Notes: generated by a model from the sequence alone, not told the origin. A DNA stretch of 32,649 nucleotides from Alphaproteobacteria bacterium CG_4_9_14_3_um_filter_47_13 (GCA_002789675.1 PFTR01000119.1:1-32649), one strand, 5' to 3'. Counted from the stretch's first letter, positions 7,287-15,326 are shown. Translations and numbers: made by a program.

Positions 7287-7919
7287 ATGATCTTCTCCCC
7301 CCCTCATCTTGAAGATGGTGCCCGCTGGGCGGGACTGCGTATTGGTCTTCTGGGGGGCTCCTTTGACCCGCCCCATGAAGGTCATATTCATGCCAGTATC
7401 ATTGCACAGCAAACATTAATGCTGGATTCTGTCTGGTGGCTGGTATCACCGCAAAACCCTTTAAAAAACAAAACAACTTACAGCTTTGAAGAAAGATTTC
7501 AGCTCAGTTGCGAAATTACACGCCCCTATAATTCAAAACTTATCGTTAGTGATATCGAGCAAAAACTTGGTACAAATCTGACGTGGCAAACAATTCGTGC
7601 TTTAAAATACCATTTCCCGAAAACATCTTTTGTCTGGATCAGCGGGATGGATAACGCTTTAACCATGCATAAATGGCATAACTGGAACTATATTCTGGAT
7701 CAGGTTGCCACCGCTCATGTGGCTCGTCCGCCAGCATGGAGTCTGATTGAAAACTGCCCGTTAAAATTAAAGGCCACACAAAAACATACCTATCTTCATA
7801 AGGCAGGTCGGGTGTCTTTGGCTCCGCGCCATACCTACTGGCTTATGCAGAAAAAAATGACTGGTGCCTCTTCCTCGGCACTCAGAAATAAAGAATCCGG
7901 AATAAAAGAAGATTTATAG
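7287..7919 (+). CDS. nadD: Nicotinate-nucleotide adenylyltransferase
   Basis: NadD joins nicotinate mononucleotide and ATP to give deamido-NAD. The N-terminal nucleotidyltransferase signature GLLGGSFDPPHEGHIH is at about residues 20-35 with the (H/T)xGH element PHEGH. WWLVSPQNPLKNK and SFEERFQL follow, as is typical of NadD, and the C-terminal GASSSALRN stands for the usual ISST/SxxR motif. At 210 residues it is of normal size. In many Alphaproteobacteria nadD directly precedes rsfS; here 217 bp separate them and hold a candidate small RNA. The SD before the ATG is weak. Confidence 0.95.
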   Translation: MIFSPPHLEDGARWAGLRIGLLGGSFDPPHEGHIHASIIAQQTLMLDSVWWLVSPQNPLKNKTTYSFEERFQLSCEITRPYNSKLIVSDIEQKLGTNLTWQTIRALKYHFPKTSFVWISGMDNALTMHKWHNWNYILDQVATAHVARPPAWSLIENCPLKLKATQKHTYLHKAGRVSLAPRHTYWLMQKKMTGASSSALRNKESGIKEDL

Positions 7920-7924
7920 TATGG

Positions 7925-7953
7925 TTGCACCCTATACTGAAAAGGTGTAAAAT
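7925..7953 (+). promoter_or_regulatory. Predicted sigma70-type promoter in the nadD-rsfS gap
   Basis: TTGCAC (7925-7930) and TAAAAT (7948-7953) are separated by 17 bases, a good match to the housekeeping consensus. Predicted transcription start is near 7960. The only signals downstream are a hairpin terminator at 8061-8096 and then rsfS, so it could serve a short RNA, rsfS by read-through, or both. Confidence 0.45.
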
Positions 7954-7959
7954 AGTTAT

Positions 7960-8096
7960 ATGAGGGATACGTTTCTTTTAATACTGAAAAAGACAGTCGA
8001 AAGGGAAGGTGCAGCGCATTGATTATATGTTGCATGTTCCATAGAAACGGGTTCATAAGTAACGCTTCGATGCTTGTTCATCGGGGCGTTTTTGTT
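7960..8096 (+). ncRNA. Candidate small RNA (about 135 nt) between nadD and rsfS
   Basis: The segment is bounded by a good promoter (7925-7953) and a strong intrinsic terminator (8061-8096) and has no credible gene of normal size. It does contain a 20-codon frame, MRDTFLLILKKTVEREGAAH, whose ATG falls at the predicted transcript start and would therefore be leaderless. I cannot assign it to a known RNA family; it does not fit SRP, 6S, tmRNA or RNase P RNA. It could equally be a leader controlling the rsfS operon by attenuation. The evidence is the signals alone. Confidence 0.3.
8061..8096 (+). terminator. Intrinsic terminator upstream of rsfS
   Basis: AACGCTTCGATG (8061-8072) pairs with CATCGGGGCGTT (8079-8090) over 12 positions including two G-U pairs, around a 6-base loop, and runs into TTTTTGTTT. 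This is a good rho-independent terminator on the + strand. It ends either nadD transcription or the candidate small RNA. Confidence 0.7.
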
Positions 8097-8136
8097 TATG
8101 GTAAGATTGTTTCAATAGAATAAAGGAGAATAAACC

Positions 8137-8523
8137 ATTTTAAAAACCTATAACAAGGGACTGCAAAGTCCGGAACAGTTAAAAGAGATTGTCGAACAAT
8201 CCCTTGATACTGATAAAGCCGAAGACATTGTCACCATTGATCTCAAAGGCCAGACAGCCATTGCCGATTATATGGTTATTGCTTCGGGTACGTCAACAAG
8301 ACAGGTTTCTGCCATGGCTGAAAAGCTCAGGGATCGCCTCAAGGCTCTCGGTGTCAGCGACATCCGGATTGAGGGCAAGGATTTGTGCAACTGGGTTATT
8401 CTGGATGCGGGAGATGTTATTGTCCATTTATTCCGTCCGGAGGTTCGCGAGTTTTATAATATTGAAAAAATGTGGCAGAGTTATTCACACGGTCAGGATA
8501 TTACAAGAAATATCCCCGTCTGA
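8137..8523 (+). CDS. rsfS: Ribosomal silencing factor RsfS
   Basis: RsfS binds ribosomal protein uL14 and blocks subunit joining when nutrients are short. The conserved body is present: LDTDKAEDIVTIDLKGQTAIADYMVIASG, then TSTRQVSAMAEKL, GKDLCNWVILDAGDVIVHLF and REFYNIEKMW. The only in-frame ATG near the front (8272) would delete the conserved first 45 residues. Upstream to the in-frame stop at 8131-8133 there is no ATG, GTG or TTG; the frame contains ATT at 8137, placed 8 bases after a perfect GGAG (8125-8128). I take ATT as the start, giving 128 residues, close to the family norm. CTG at 8161 is a less well placed alternative. Confidence 0.9.
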   Translation: MLKTYNKGLQSPEQLKEIVEQSLDTDKAEDIVTIDLKGQTAIADYMVIASGTSTRQVSAMAEKLRDRLKALGVSDIRIEGKDLCNWVILDAGDVIVHLFRPEVREFYNIEKMWQSYSHGQDITRNIPV

Positions 8524-8544
8524 TAGAAAAGCTGTTCTGTTGCC

Positions 8545-8985
8545 ATGATACATATTGATATTATAGCCGTAGGTAAACTACGCGATAAGGCATTACTGTC
8601 TTTATGGCAAAATTACACAAAGCAGCTACAATGGCCGCTGGCGCTTTATGAAATTGACGCTAGAAAACCTGACGGCATTGAAGAAAAAATCCTTGAAAAA
8701 ATCAACCCTCGATCCCATCTATTCATTTTGGATGAAAGAGGGAAAAGTCTGCCGAGTCCGGACTTTGCAAAAAAGCTGGAAGATATCACTACAAATGGTA
8801 TTTCCACGATCCAGTTTATTATCGGTGGTGCGGACGGACTCAGTGATAAAATCCGCCAGAAAGCAGATTTTTTACTTTCTTTCGGCGTGCAAACATGGCC
8901 TCATATGCTTGTCCGTATTATGCTGGCAGAGCAGATTTATCGTGCCAGACAAATTCTTGCAGGACATCCTTACCATCGCGAATAA
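8545..8985 (+). CDS. rlmH: 23S rRNA (pseudouridine-1915-N3) methyltransferase
   Basis: A SPOUT-family methyltransferase of 146 residues that methylates pseudouridine 1915 in helix 69 of 23S rRNA. The SAM-binding knot shows FIIGGADGLS (about 91-100), then SFGVQTWPHMLVRIMLAEQIYRA, and the C-terminus ends with the invariant HPYHRE (141-146). At 146 residues it is slightly shorter than the common 155. It follows rsfS by 21 bp, the common pairing in Gram-negative bacteria; both act on the large ribosomal subunit. Confidence 0.97.
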   Translation: MIHIDIIAVGKLRDKALLSLWQNYTKQLQWPLALYEIDARKPDGIEEKILEKINPRSHLFILDERGKSLPSPDFAKKLEDITTNGISTIQFIIGGADGLSDKIRQKADFLLSFGVQTWPHMLVRIMLAEQIYRARQILAGHPYHRE

Positions 8986-8999
8986 ATACAGGCGAAAAG

Positions 9000-10157
9000 A
9001 TGCTCCGAATTTTATTAATAGTCTTTCTTTTCATGATGCTGCCTTTTTCCGTAGGAGCAGAGCAACCTCCTGTGCCACCTCGCAAAACCGATCTGGGGAC
9101 AATTCAAAAAAATCTGGAACAGGAAAAACAGACCCGGCAAGCTCTCCAGACACGCCTCAAAGACGTTAAAAAAGAACTCGATAGCACCCGCTCCGAACTT
9201 GTTAAAATTGCAGAAAATATCCAGAGCAATGAAAACGAACTCGCATTACTGGAAAAACGTATAGCGCGCCGCCAGATCGAAGAGAAAGCGCTGACGGAAA
9301 AACTTGAACAGAATTACGGCACAATTGCTGACCTCATTCTTGCACTGGAACGGATCCGCCGCATTCCCCCTGAATCCCTGATTGTCAGGCCGGGCGCTCC
9401 TTTACAAACAGCACAGTCTGCCATGCTTTTGCAAAGCACTCTTCCCGCCGTCAATAAACGTGCCAAAGACCTTTCCGCAGACCTGGAACATCTTGGTGCG
9501 CTTAAAAAAGGACTGGAAGCAGACCGCACCGCAGCGCTTACCGTGAAAAGCCAGCAGAAAGGGCAATATGCTTCCATGCAGTCGCTTGTAAAAAAGCGTG
9601 AAAATCTCTACAGCACAATCCAGAAAGACTATGAACAGAATAAACAGCGTGTTGCAAAACTGACACAAGAATCAAAAACACTCATGGAACTGATAAACAG
9701 ACTGGAAAAAGAGCAGCAAACGCGCCAAATGGCCAAAACCGCACCTGTTTATGCAAGTCTTCCTGAAAAGGGCGTATCCCGCCTCCCTGTTTCCGGTTCT
9801 TTGATCGAGCCCTATGGTCATCGTAATGCTATTGGCGCGACCAGTCAGGGCGTGACACTGGAAGCAGCGCCTGGTGCGCTTGTTGTCGCACCTATGGGAG
9901 GGGTCGTCCGTTTTTCCGGTGTTTTTAAAAATTACGGCAACATGGTGATTATCGAACATAAAAACGGTTATCATAGTCTGATTGCCGGCCTACAGCGGAT
10001 TGACGCACAACCCGATCATCAGATAAAATCAGGGGAACCTATCGGACAATTACCCTTAACCTCTTCCCGTGGCGGTCAACCAGCGCTATATTATGAATTG
10101 CGTCTTAACGGACAACCTGTGAACCCTGCTTCTGCTTTTTCTGAATTAAAGACATAA
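9000..10157 (+). CDS. envC: EnvC-like murein hydrolase activator (degenerate M23/LytM domain)
   Basis: A 385-residue exported protein. A signal peptide covers about 1-20 (LLIVFLFMMLPFSVGA), a long coiled coil about 30-260, and a C-terminal LytM/M23 domain about 280-385. The LytM domain lacks the zinc ligands of active peptidases: where HxxxD is expected it reads GVTLEAAPGA, and the closing HxH is LYYELRLNG. That is the hallmark of EnvC-type activators, which switch on periplasmic amidases at the division site rather than cutting the wall. The frame is open further upstream inside rlmH, but the ATG at 9000 gives the signal peptide and follows the rlmH stop closely. It sits in the usual order before ctpA and yibQ. 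Confidence 0.93.
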   Translation: MLRILLIVFLFMMLPFSVGAEQPPVPPRKTDLGTIQKNLEQEKQTRQALQTRLKDVKKELDSTRSELVKIAENIQSNENELALLEKRIARRQIEEKALTEKLEQNYGTIADLILALERIRRIPPESLIVRPGAPLQTAQSAMLLQSTLPAVNKRAKDLSADLEHLGALKKGLEADRTAALTVKSQQKGQYASMQSLVKKRENLYSTIQKDYEQNKQRVAKLTQESKTLMELINRLEKEQQTRQMAKTAPVYASLPEKGVSRLPVSGSLIEPYGHRNAIGATSQGVTLEAAPGALVVAPMGGVVRFSGVFKNYGNMVIIEHKNGYHSLIAGLQRIDAQPDHQIKSGEPIGQLPLTSSRGGQPALYYELRLNGQPVNPASAFSELKT

Positions 10158-10174
10158 TATAAGGACTCGATATA

Positions 10175-11557
10175 ATGCACATACACAAAATTTTTCTGAC
10201 CACGGTTTCGATGTTTCTTTTAACTGGCTGGATCATCGCTCCGGCTTTGGCACAGGAAGATGAGCGAACGGCAGGAACAAAACCGGAAGCCCGGATTCAG
10301 GATTCCAGCGAGACATACCGTCAGCTTAATCTGTTCGGTGATGTATTCGAACGTGTGCGCAGCCAGTATGTCGATGAAATGACGGATGAGAAGCTTGTAG
10401 AAACGGCCATTAACGGAATGCTCGTCAGTCTTGATCCCCACTCCGGTTATCTTGATGAGGATGATTTCGAGGAAATGCAGGTACAGACACGGGGGGAGTT
10501 TGGGGGTCTGGGTATTGAAGTCACCATGGAAAACGGGATTGTAAAAGTTGTCTCGCCCATTGATGATACACCCGCCTATCGTGCCGGCGTTGAAGCCGGA
10601 GATTATATTACCCATCTTGATGACACCCCTATTGTCGGGCTGACTCTTAGCGAGGCCGTTGATAAAATGCGCGGACGCGTTGGCGCTGATATCAAATTGA
10701 CAATCCGGCGTGAAAATGTGGCAGAGCCCATAGAACTCACTGTGACACGGGATATCATTAAAATTAAGTCGGTACGCTCGGAGATTTTAGAAGATAAAAT
10801 CGGCTATCTCAGGATTACAACATTCAGCCAGAATACAGATGAAGGTTTAAAAAAAGCTGTCGCGGACATCAAGGCAAAGGCCGGAGACAATCTTTATGGG
10901 TATATCCTTGACCTCCGGAATAATCCCGGCGGACTGCTGGATCAGGCCATTGCCATTTCTGATGATTTTCTGGAAAATGGAGAGATTGTATCCACAAGGG
11001 GACGACATGATTATGATACAAAGCGTGACAATGCCACCGCAGGCGATATCGCGGATGGCCTGCCTATCGTGGTTCTTATCAATGGCGGTTCGGCTTCAGC
11101 CTCGGAGATCGTTGCTGGTGCCCTTCAGGATCACAGACGCGCCATTGTTCTCGGAACCCAGTCTTTCGGGAAAGGCTCGGTACAGACTGTTATTCCCCTG
11201 CCCGGGCATGGCGCGATGCGTCTGACGACGGCGCGGTATTTCACACCCTCAGGCCGCTCTATCCAGGCCAAAGGGATTGAGCCCGATATTATTGTCGAAC
11301 AAGCCAAAATCGAGCAGCTTTTGTCACAACGCATGAAAGAATCAGATTTGCCTGGCGCTTTAGAAAACCCGAATGCAAAAGAGACCATAGCTCCTGTTGT
11401 CGATAATAAAAAAGAGAAGAAGGATGACAAGAATGCCGAAGCGGATGAAAAGGATAAAAAGGATCTTTCTCAGGATTACCAGCTTTTGAGAGCTATTGAT
11501 CTCATACGGGGCGTCTCTCTTTATGAAAAAAGAAGTGGTGAAACACAGAAAAACTAG
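10175..11557 (+). CDS. ctpA: C-terminal processing peptidase, S41 family (CtpA)
   Basis: A periplasmic tail-specific serine protease of 460 residues. The signal peptide ends near ALAQ (about 26), and an N-terminal helical region contains DPHSGYLDEDDF. A PDZ domain spans about 105-190 (FGGLGIEVTMENGIVKVV...). In the catalytic domain Ser308 in NGGSASASE and Lys333 in FGKGSVQT form the Ser-Lys dyad 25 residues apart, as in Tsp. The C-terminus is a Lys/Asp/Glu-rich tail. It trims or degrades envelope proteins and is placed with cell-wall genes; CtpA proteins often control wall hydrolases. An SD-like AAGGA precedes the ATG. Confidence 0.97.
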   Translation: MHIHKIFLTTVSMFLLTGWIIAPALAQEDERTAGTKPEARIQDSSETYRQLNLFGDVFERVRSQYVDEMTDEKLVETAINGMLVSLDPHSGYLDEDDFEEMQVQTRGEFGGLGIEVTMENGIVKVVSPIDDTPAYRAGVEAGDYITHLDDTPIVGLTLSEAVDKMRGRVGADIKLTIRRENVAEPIELTVTRDIIKIKSVRSEILEDKIGYLRITTFSQNTDEGLKKAVADIKAKAGDNLYGYILDLRNNPGGLLDQAIAISDDFLENGEIVSTRGRHDYDTKRDNATAGDIADGLPIVVLINGGSASASEIVAGALQDHRRAIVLGTQSFGKGSVQTVIPLPGHGAMRLTTARYFTPSGRSIQAKGIEPDIIVEQAKIEQLLSQRMKESDLPGALENPNAKETIAPVVDNKKEKKDDKNAEADEKDKKDLSQDYQLLRAIDLIRGVSLYEKRSGETQKN

Positions 11558-11610
11558 AACGATCAGCATCCACGTTCGCGCCACCTGAATTTGGATGCTG
11601 GAAGCTCTAG
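11554..11610 (+). promoter_or_regulatory. Stem-loop between ctpA and the yibQ-like gene
   Basis: CAGCATCCA (11564-11572) pairs perfectly with TGGATGCTG (11592-11600), and outer CTAGA (11554-11558) pairs with TCTAG (11606-11610) across 5-base side bulges. It starts on the ctpA stop codon and ends just before the SD (GGAG, 11612-11615) of the next gene. No T-run follows, so RNA processing, message stability or attenuation by ribosome access are more likely than termination. Confidence 0.45.
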
Positions 11611-11622
11611 CGGAGAATTTTA

Positions 11623-12705
11623 ATGGCCGCAACACCAACAGCCTTTTCTTTCATGGCCTTTGTACAGGGGATGGTTTTTGTTATTATAACCTTCCTTTTT
11701 CTTGCCTTGTTTCTACTCTATAATTCAGAGAAGACAACAAAAAAACTGGAAGAACGTCTTGCATCGCAAACTGTCATTATTGAACAGGAAACAGGCGATC
11801 ACCTGACACAGGAACATTTGCCCTCTGCTTCTGATATTGTTGAATCACGGAATGAGGAAGTCCTCCCTGCCCTACCCTCAGAACATGCCAATATGGAATC
11901 CGGCCTTGCCGAGACTCCTATAGAAGGGCTATCTGTAACAACGAAGCAGGGAGACAAGCCGGTTATCAGAAAAAAAGACGGCCTGTCCGCTTTCAAAGCT
12001 TATAGAAGGCCTTTTGACGTTTATGCTTCTGATAAATCTCTGATATCAATTGTTATTACTGATTTGGGACTGTCGGATGTCGCCACTGAATCTGCCATCA
12101 GAACCATGCCGCCGGAAATTTCTCTTGCGATTTCACCCTATGCCGGAACGATTGATTTCTGGATACAGGAATCCCGCGCCCGTGGCCATGAAATATGGCT
12201 GACACTCCCCCTTGAAAACAAGAACTATCCTGCGGAAGATCCCGGACCGCATACCATGATTATTGATGCTCCGGAGCGCGAAAATCTTGCGAAGCTCGAC
12301 TGGCTTTTATCACGAGGGCAGGGCTATGTCGGGTTCATTACAGGATATGAACCTGCTTTTATGCAATCCCTCAATGATATGCGTCCTGTTATTGGCAGTA
12401 TTTACACAAGCGGACTGGGTTTTGTTGATGGTTCGGCAAAGCCCGGAATTATCCCGCAAACTATGGCCGTTAGCATGAAAGCGCCCTATTCTACCGTCAA
12501 TATATGGCTCGATAGACCGGATCCATCGCAGGAGTCCCTTCAGAATAAATTGGAAAAACTGGAAAAAATATCCCGCGAGAATGGCTTTGCCGTTGGCATT
12601 ATCCGGCCTCTGCCTGTAAGCTATCATCAGATACTGGAATGGATCGAGACGCTGCCTGATAAAAACATAGCGCTGGCGCCATTATCCGCAACAACAGGCT
12701 ATTAA
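11623..12705 (+). CDS. YibQ-like divergent polysaccharide deacetylase, probable inactive paralogue
   Basis: A 360-residue protein with an N-terminal membrane anchor (about 13-33), a disordered linker to 135 and a divergent polysaccharide deacetylase (DUF610/YibQ) domain at about 138-358. The fold landmarks are clear (SIVITDLGLS, SLAISPYAG, ARGHEIWLTLPLE, GPHTM, GYVGF). Compared with the second copy in this window, metal-site positions are lost: DD is TD (146-147), HMPME is TLPLE (194-198), NNHMGS is ITGYEP (239-244) and IGHP is IIRP (326-329). I infer it is not a working hydrolase. Its position after envC and ctpA is conserved and suggests a structural or regulatory envelope role. Confidence 0.88.
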   Translation: MAATPTAFSFMAFVQGMVFVIITFLFLALFLLYNSEKTTKKLEERLASQTVIIEQETGDHLTQEHLPSASDIVESRNEEVLPALPSEHANMESGLAETPIEGLSVTTKQGDKPVIRKKDGLSAFKAYRRPFDVYASDKSLISIVITDLGLSDVATESAIRTMPPEISLAISPYAGTIDFWIQESRARGHEIWLTLPLENKNYPAEDPGPHTMIIDAPERENLAKLDWLLSRGQGYVGFITGYEPAFMQSLNDMRPVIGSIYTSGLGFVDGSAKPGIIPQTMAVSMKAPYSTVNIWLDRPDPSQESLQNKLEKLEKISRENGFAVGIIRPLPVSYHQILEWIETLPDKNIALAPLSATTGY

Positions 12706-12722
12706 CACCGAGAAATAAGACG

Positions 12723-13193
12723 ATGAGCAAAGATTATTCTAACCTTCCTTACCGTGCCTGCGTTGGCATTGTTCTGTTTAACGAAGACCGCAGGGTTTTT
12801 CTAGGAGAACGCCTTGAAAGCAAGGGCGCATGGCAGTTACCGCAAGGGGGGATTGATGAAGGAGAAACGCTGGAACAGGCCTTCTTCCGTGAAATGAAAG
12901 AAGAGACCGGAACCGATCAAGCCACAATTTTAAAAGTCCATGATGAAATAATGCGCTATACGTTACCTCATCATCTCCTTGGCAGACTCTGGAACGGGAA
13001 ATATGCAGGACAGGATCAGACCTGGGTTGCCGCACGCTATACCGGCACTGATGATGACTTCAATATCTATTACCATCATTTCCCGGAGTTCCAGTCATGG
13101 CAATGGACTCCCCTCAATGACATTGTCGATCTGGTTGTCCCGTTCAAACGCGAAACCTATAGCAAAATAATCGAAGCTTTCAAAGATTTATAG
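12723..13193 (+). CDS. rppH: RNA pyrophosphohydrolase RppH
   Basis: A Nudix hydrolase of 156 residues that removes pyrophosphate from the 5' end of mRNAs and so starts their decay. The Nudix box is complete: Gly42, Glu48 and then REMKEETGT (56-64). The N-terminal YRACVGIVLFN, GAWQLPQGGIDEGE and C-terminal FPEFQSWQWTPLNDIVDLVVPFKR are typical RppH/IalA features. It follows the yibQ-like gene by 17 bp and is the last gene of the run, with a hairpin terminator behind it. Confidence 0.96.
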   Translation: MSKDYSNLPYRACVGIVLFNEDRRVFLGERLESKGAWQLPQGGIDEGETLEQAFFREMKEETGTDQATILKVHDEIMRYTLPHHLLGRLWNGKYAGQDQTWVAARYTGTDDDFNIYYHHFPEFQSWQWTPLNDIVDLVVPFKRETYSKIIEAFKDL

Positions 13194-13223
13194 CCCGCAT
13201 GACACCGGAATTTTAAGAAAAAC

Positions 13224-13258
13224 GGGCGATATCGCATCATTATTTCTGCGCCCTTTTT
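13224..13258. terminator. Terminator between rppH and the convergent metallopeptidase-like gene
   Basis: GGGCG (13224-13228) and CGCCC (13249-13253) form the base of a hairpin with a 20-base loop, followed by TTTTT on the + strand and preceded by AAAAA, which becomes the T-run for the minus strand. It can serve both convergent genes. The long loop makes it a moderate-quality prediction. Confidence 0.55.
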
Positions 13259-14402
13259 ACGGTTTCCTGTGTCCTATTGAGGTGATTGCTGAAATGACAC
13301 GCCTGGATTCATAGCTGATTTTATCAACAGGACGGGCAATCGCAGAAACTGCCTTAGTAAATTTCTCTGACAAGCTCCATATTACATCGCCGCCAGTGTT
13401 GCCAATAATGCTGGCAAGCCTGGTATTATCGTTTGCCTGTTGCTCAACGGGTTGCTCATAATAAGCTGTTAGTTTTGCATACATGGCAACCTTGTTTGTC
13501 GCTAATGTTGAACTGAGATACCCGCCATCAAAATTGGCTCTAAAAAGTCGTGCCTGATAATACTCAGCGCTTCCTTTGGTCAACTGATCTTTCTTCAGCC
13601 TATCAACCAGCCTCAATTGACGCCTGTGTTGGAACTCATGAGTCATCAGGAAGAGAGGGAGCACCCAGCGTGTGCTGTTCAAAAATAACGAACCACATAC
13701 CATGGTATCTACCGGAAGACTAGTATGAAAGGCGGCTGCTACATTTTTGACTTCAACAGAAGCCACATGCAAATGCGCGATGTCATCATCTGGATACGCA
13801 AGTGTTAATAGAGATTTAGACGTTTCTATTTTTTTTCCAGCCGCATTCGTTTTCCATACAGCCGATAAACTGTCCTTGTTTTTATCAAGAATCGTGCCAA
13901 GTCTTGCTGCGCCCATAATATCATCTGCGTTGAAAAGAATATCTGGAAACTCTGACAAAATTATTTTATAAAGACCATCAAGTTTTTGCCAATGCTCCCT
14001 GTCCCTGGATTCATCAACAAACTGGGCATATTGCACCAACATAAAGCTAACAGCTTCTTTTTGTTCCGGAGCATCAAGAGATTTCAGTTGCGCAATAGCA
14101 TCTACGGAATCTGAAGTGCCATCCGATGCCCCTCTTTCCATTTCTTCTACAAGAAGAAGCCACCGATCTTCCGGAATCACATTAAATATTGACAGATAGT
14201 CGTGGATGATTTCATTGGCAGAGGGATCTTTCAAAAACTCTTTTAAAGCCTTGAGATAGCCAACACTCAAGTATTTTTTTCTTTCCTCAACAGCCATATC
14301 CAGACTGTCAAGAAGGCTATCAAGCCGCATCTGTTTTTCATCCGAAAACCTCGTGGGGTCAAATATCTTCAATGATAGGGTTTTAGATATGGTTTTGGTC
14401 AC
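13257..14402 (-). CDS. Unrecognised protein with a zinc-metallopeptidase-like HEFQH motif
   Basis: 381 residues, no signal peptide and no membrane segment, so probably cytoplasmic. I do not recognise the family. The central LPLFLMTHEFQHRRQ (249-262) has the HExxH zinc-binding pattern (255-259) on a hydrophobic helix. About 60 residues later, YYEQPVEQQAND (314-325) supplies a glutamate (Glu320) of the kind that acts as third ligand in other HExxH proteins, with the Tyr-Pro-Glu-Ala spacing seen in several peptidase families. The N-terminal half is helical and acidic. The gene stands alone on the minus strand between rppH and yebC; 14403-14494 is AT-rich and holds only its presumed promoter. Peptidase activity is inferred from the motif. 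Confidence 0.7.
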   Translation of the reverse strand: MTKTISKTLSLKIFDPTRFSDEKQMRLDSLLDSLDMAVEERKKYLSVGYLKALKEFLKDPSANEIIHDYLSIFNVIPEDRWLLLVEEMERGASDGTSDSVDAIAQLKSLDAPEQKEAVSFMLVQYAQFVDESRDREHWQKLDGLYKIILSEFPDILFNADDIMGAARLGTILDKNKDSLSAVWKTNAAGKKIETSKSLLTLAYPDDDIAHLHVASVEVKNVAAAFHTSLPVDTMVCGSLFLNSTRWVLPLFLMTHEFQHRRQLRLVDRLKKDQLTKGSAEYYQARLFRANFDGGYLSSTLATNKVAMYAKLTAYYEQPVEQQANDNTRLASIIGNTGGDVIWSLSEKFTKAVSAIARPVDKISYESRRVISAITSIGHRKP

Positions 14403-14494
14403 ACCCTTATTCCTTTATATTATCGTTTTTTAATAAAGCTTAATCCTTATACTCGCTTTAATTATTTACGTCAATATAATTTTCATAAAAATCA

Positions 14495-15250
14495 CTAACC
14501 CGAAGCCAGCAGCTTTTCCATTACCTCGTCAGTCACTTCAAAATTCGTTGTGACCGTCTGGACATCGTCATTATCCTCGAGAATATCGACAAGCTTCATC
14601 AGACTTGTCGCCTGATCGGCATCCAGCTCCGCCATGACATTGGGGCGCCAGATCAAACCGCTCTGCTCCGGCTCGTCATATTTTTTGGCCAAAGCTTCCC
14701 GCACCGCTGAAAATTCTTCGGGATTGGTTGTAATAACATGACCTGTTTCATCCGTGACACAATCAGAAGCACCTGCTTCAACAGCCGATTCAAACATAAT
14801 TTCACCGCTTGCCTTGTCTTTGGGATAGATAATTTCTCCTACCCGGTCAAACATAAAATTGACACAGCCGGTCTCCCCGAGATTTCCACCATATTTGGTG
14901 AAATTCGAACGCACCTCTCCCGCCGTACGGTTTTTATTATCCGTCAGCGCATCAATAATCATGGCAACGCCCCCCGGTCCATATCCTTCATAGCGCATTT
15001 CTACATAATCATCGCCCTCCGTGCTGCCGACTCCTTTCTGGATCGCCCGTTCAATACCGTCTTTGGGCATTGACTGGCTTTTCGCCGTAACAATAGCCAG
15101 CCGCAACCGAGGATTCATGTCAGGATCACCGCCCCCGATTTTTGCCGCCACCGTGATTTCACGTCCGAGTTTTGAAAAAACTTTTGCCCGTTTTGCATCC
15201 TGTGCGCCCTTGCGATGCATGATATTTTTAAACTGTGAATGACCTGCCAT
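14495..15250 (-). CDS. yebC: YebC/PmpR-family protein (translation factor / DNA-binding regulator)
   Basis: A 251-residue member of the YebC/TACO1 family with the near-invariant N-terminus [32 protein letters not shown], then [30 protein letters not shown], and [11 protein letters not shown]. Family members have been described both as transcriptional regulators and, for YebC and TACO1, as ribosome-associated factors that help translate proline-rich stretches. The length is typical (about 245-250). It is divergent from the response-regulator gene, with a 154-bp shared upstream region. Confidence 0.97.
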   Translation of the reverse strand: MAGHSQFKNIMHRKGAQDAKRAKVFSKLGREITVAAKIGGGDPDMNPRLRLAIVTAKSQSMPKDGIERAIQKGVGSTEGDDYVEMRYEGYGPGGVAMIIDALTDNKNRTAGEVRSNFTKYGGNLGETGCVNFMFDRVGEIIYPKDKASGEIMFESAVEAGASDCVTDETGHVITTNPEEFSAVREALAKKYDEPEQSGLIWRPNVMAELDADQATSLMKLVDILEDNDDVQTVTTNFEVTDEVMEKLLASG

Positions 15251-15326
15251 AACCGTATTTCCCCTGCTTGATGGAACGAAATTCTATCCTGTTGAATATA
15301 AAGTATTTTTTACAAAAGATTTAGGA

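Noticed and set aside
7960-8040. Possible SRP (4.5S) RNA, because of GGAAGGTGCAGCG near 8003
   Set aside because: The flanking bases do not form the conserved domain IV hairpin with its GGAA tetraloop and the paired internal loop, so I keep it only as an unassigned candidate RNA.
7835-8056. A 73-codon minus-strand frame across the nadD end
   Set aside because: No SD, no motif, and it overlaps the nadD C-terminus and the candidate RNA; composition is that of a chance frame.
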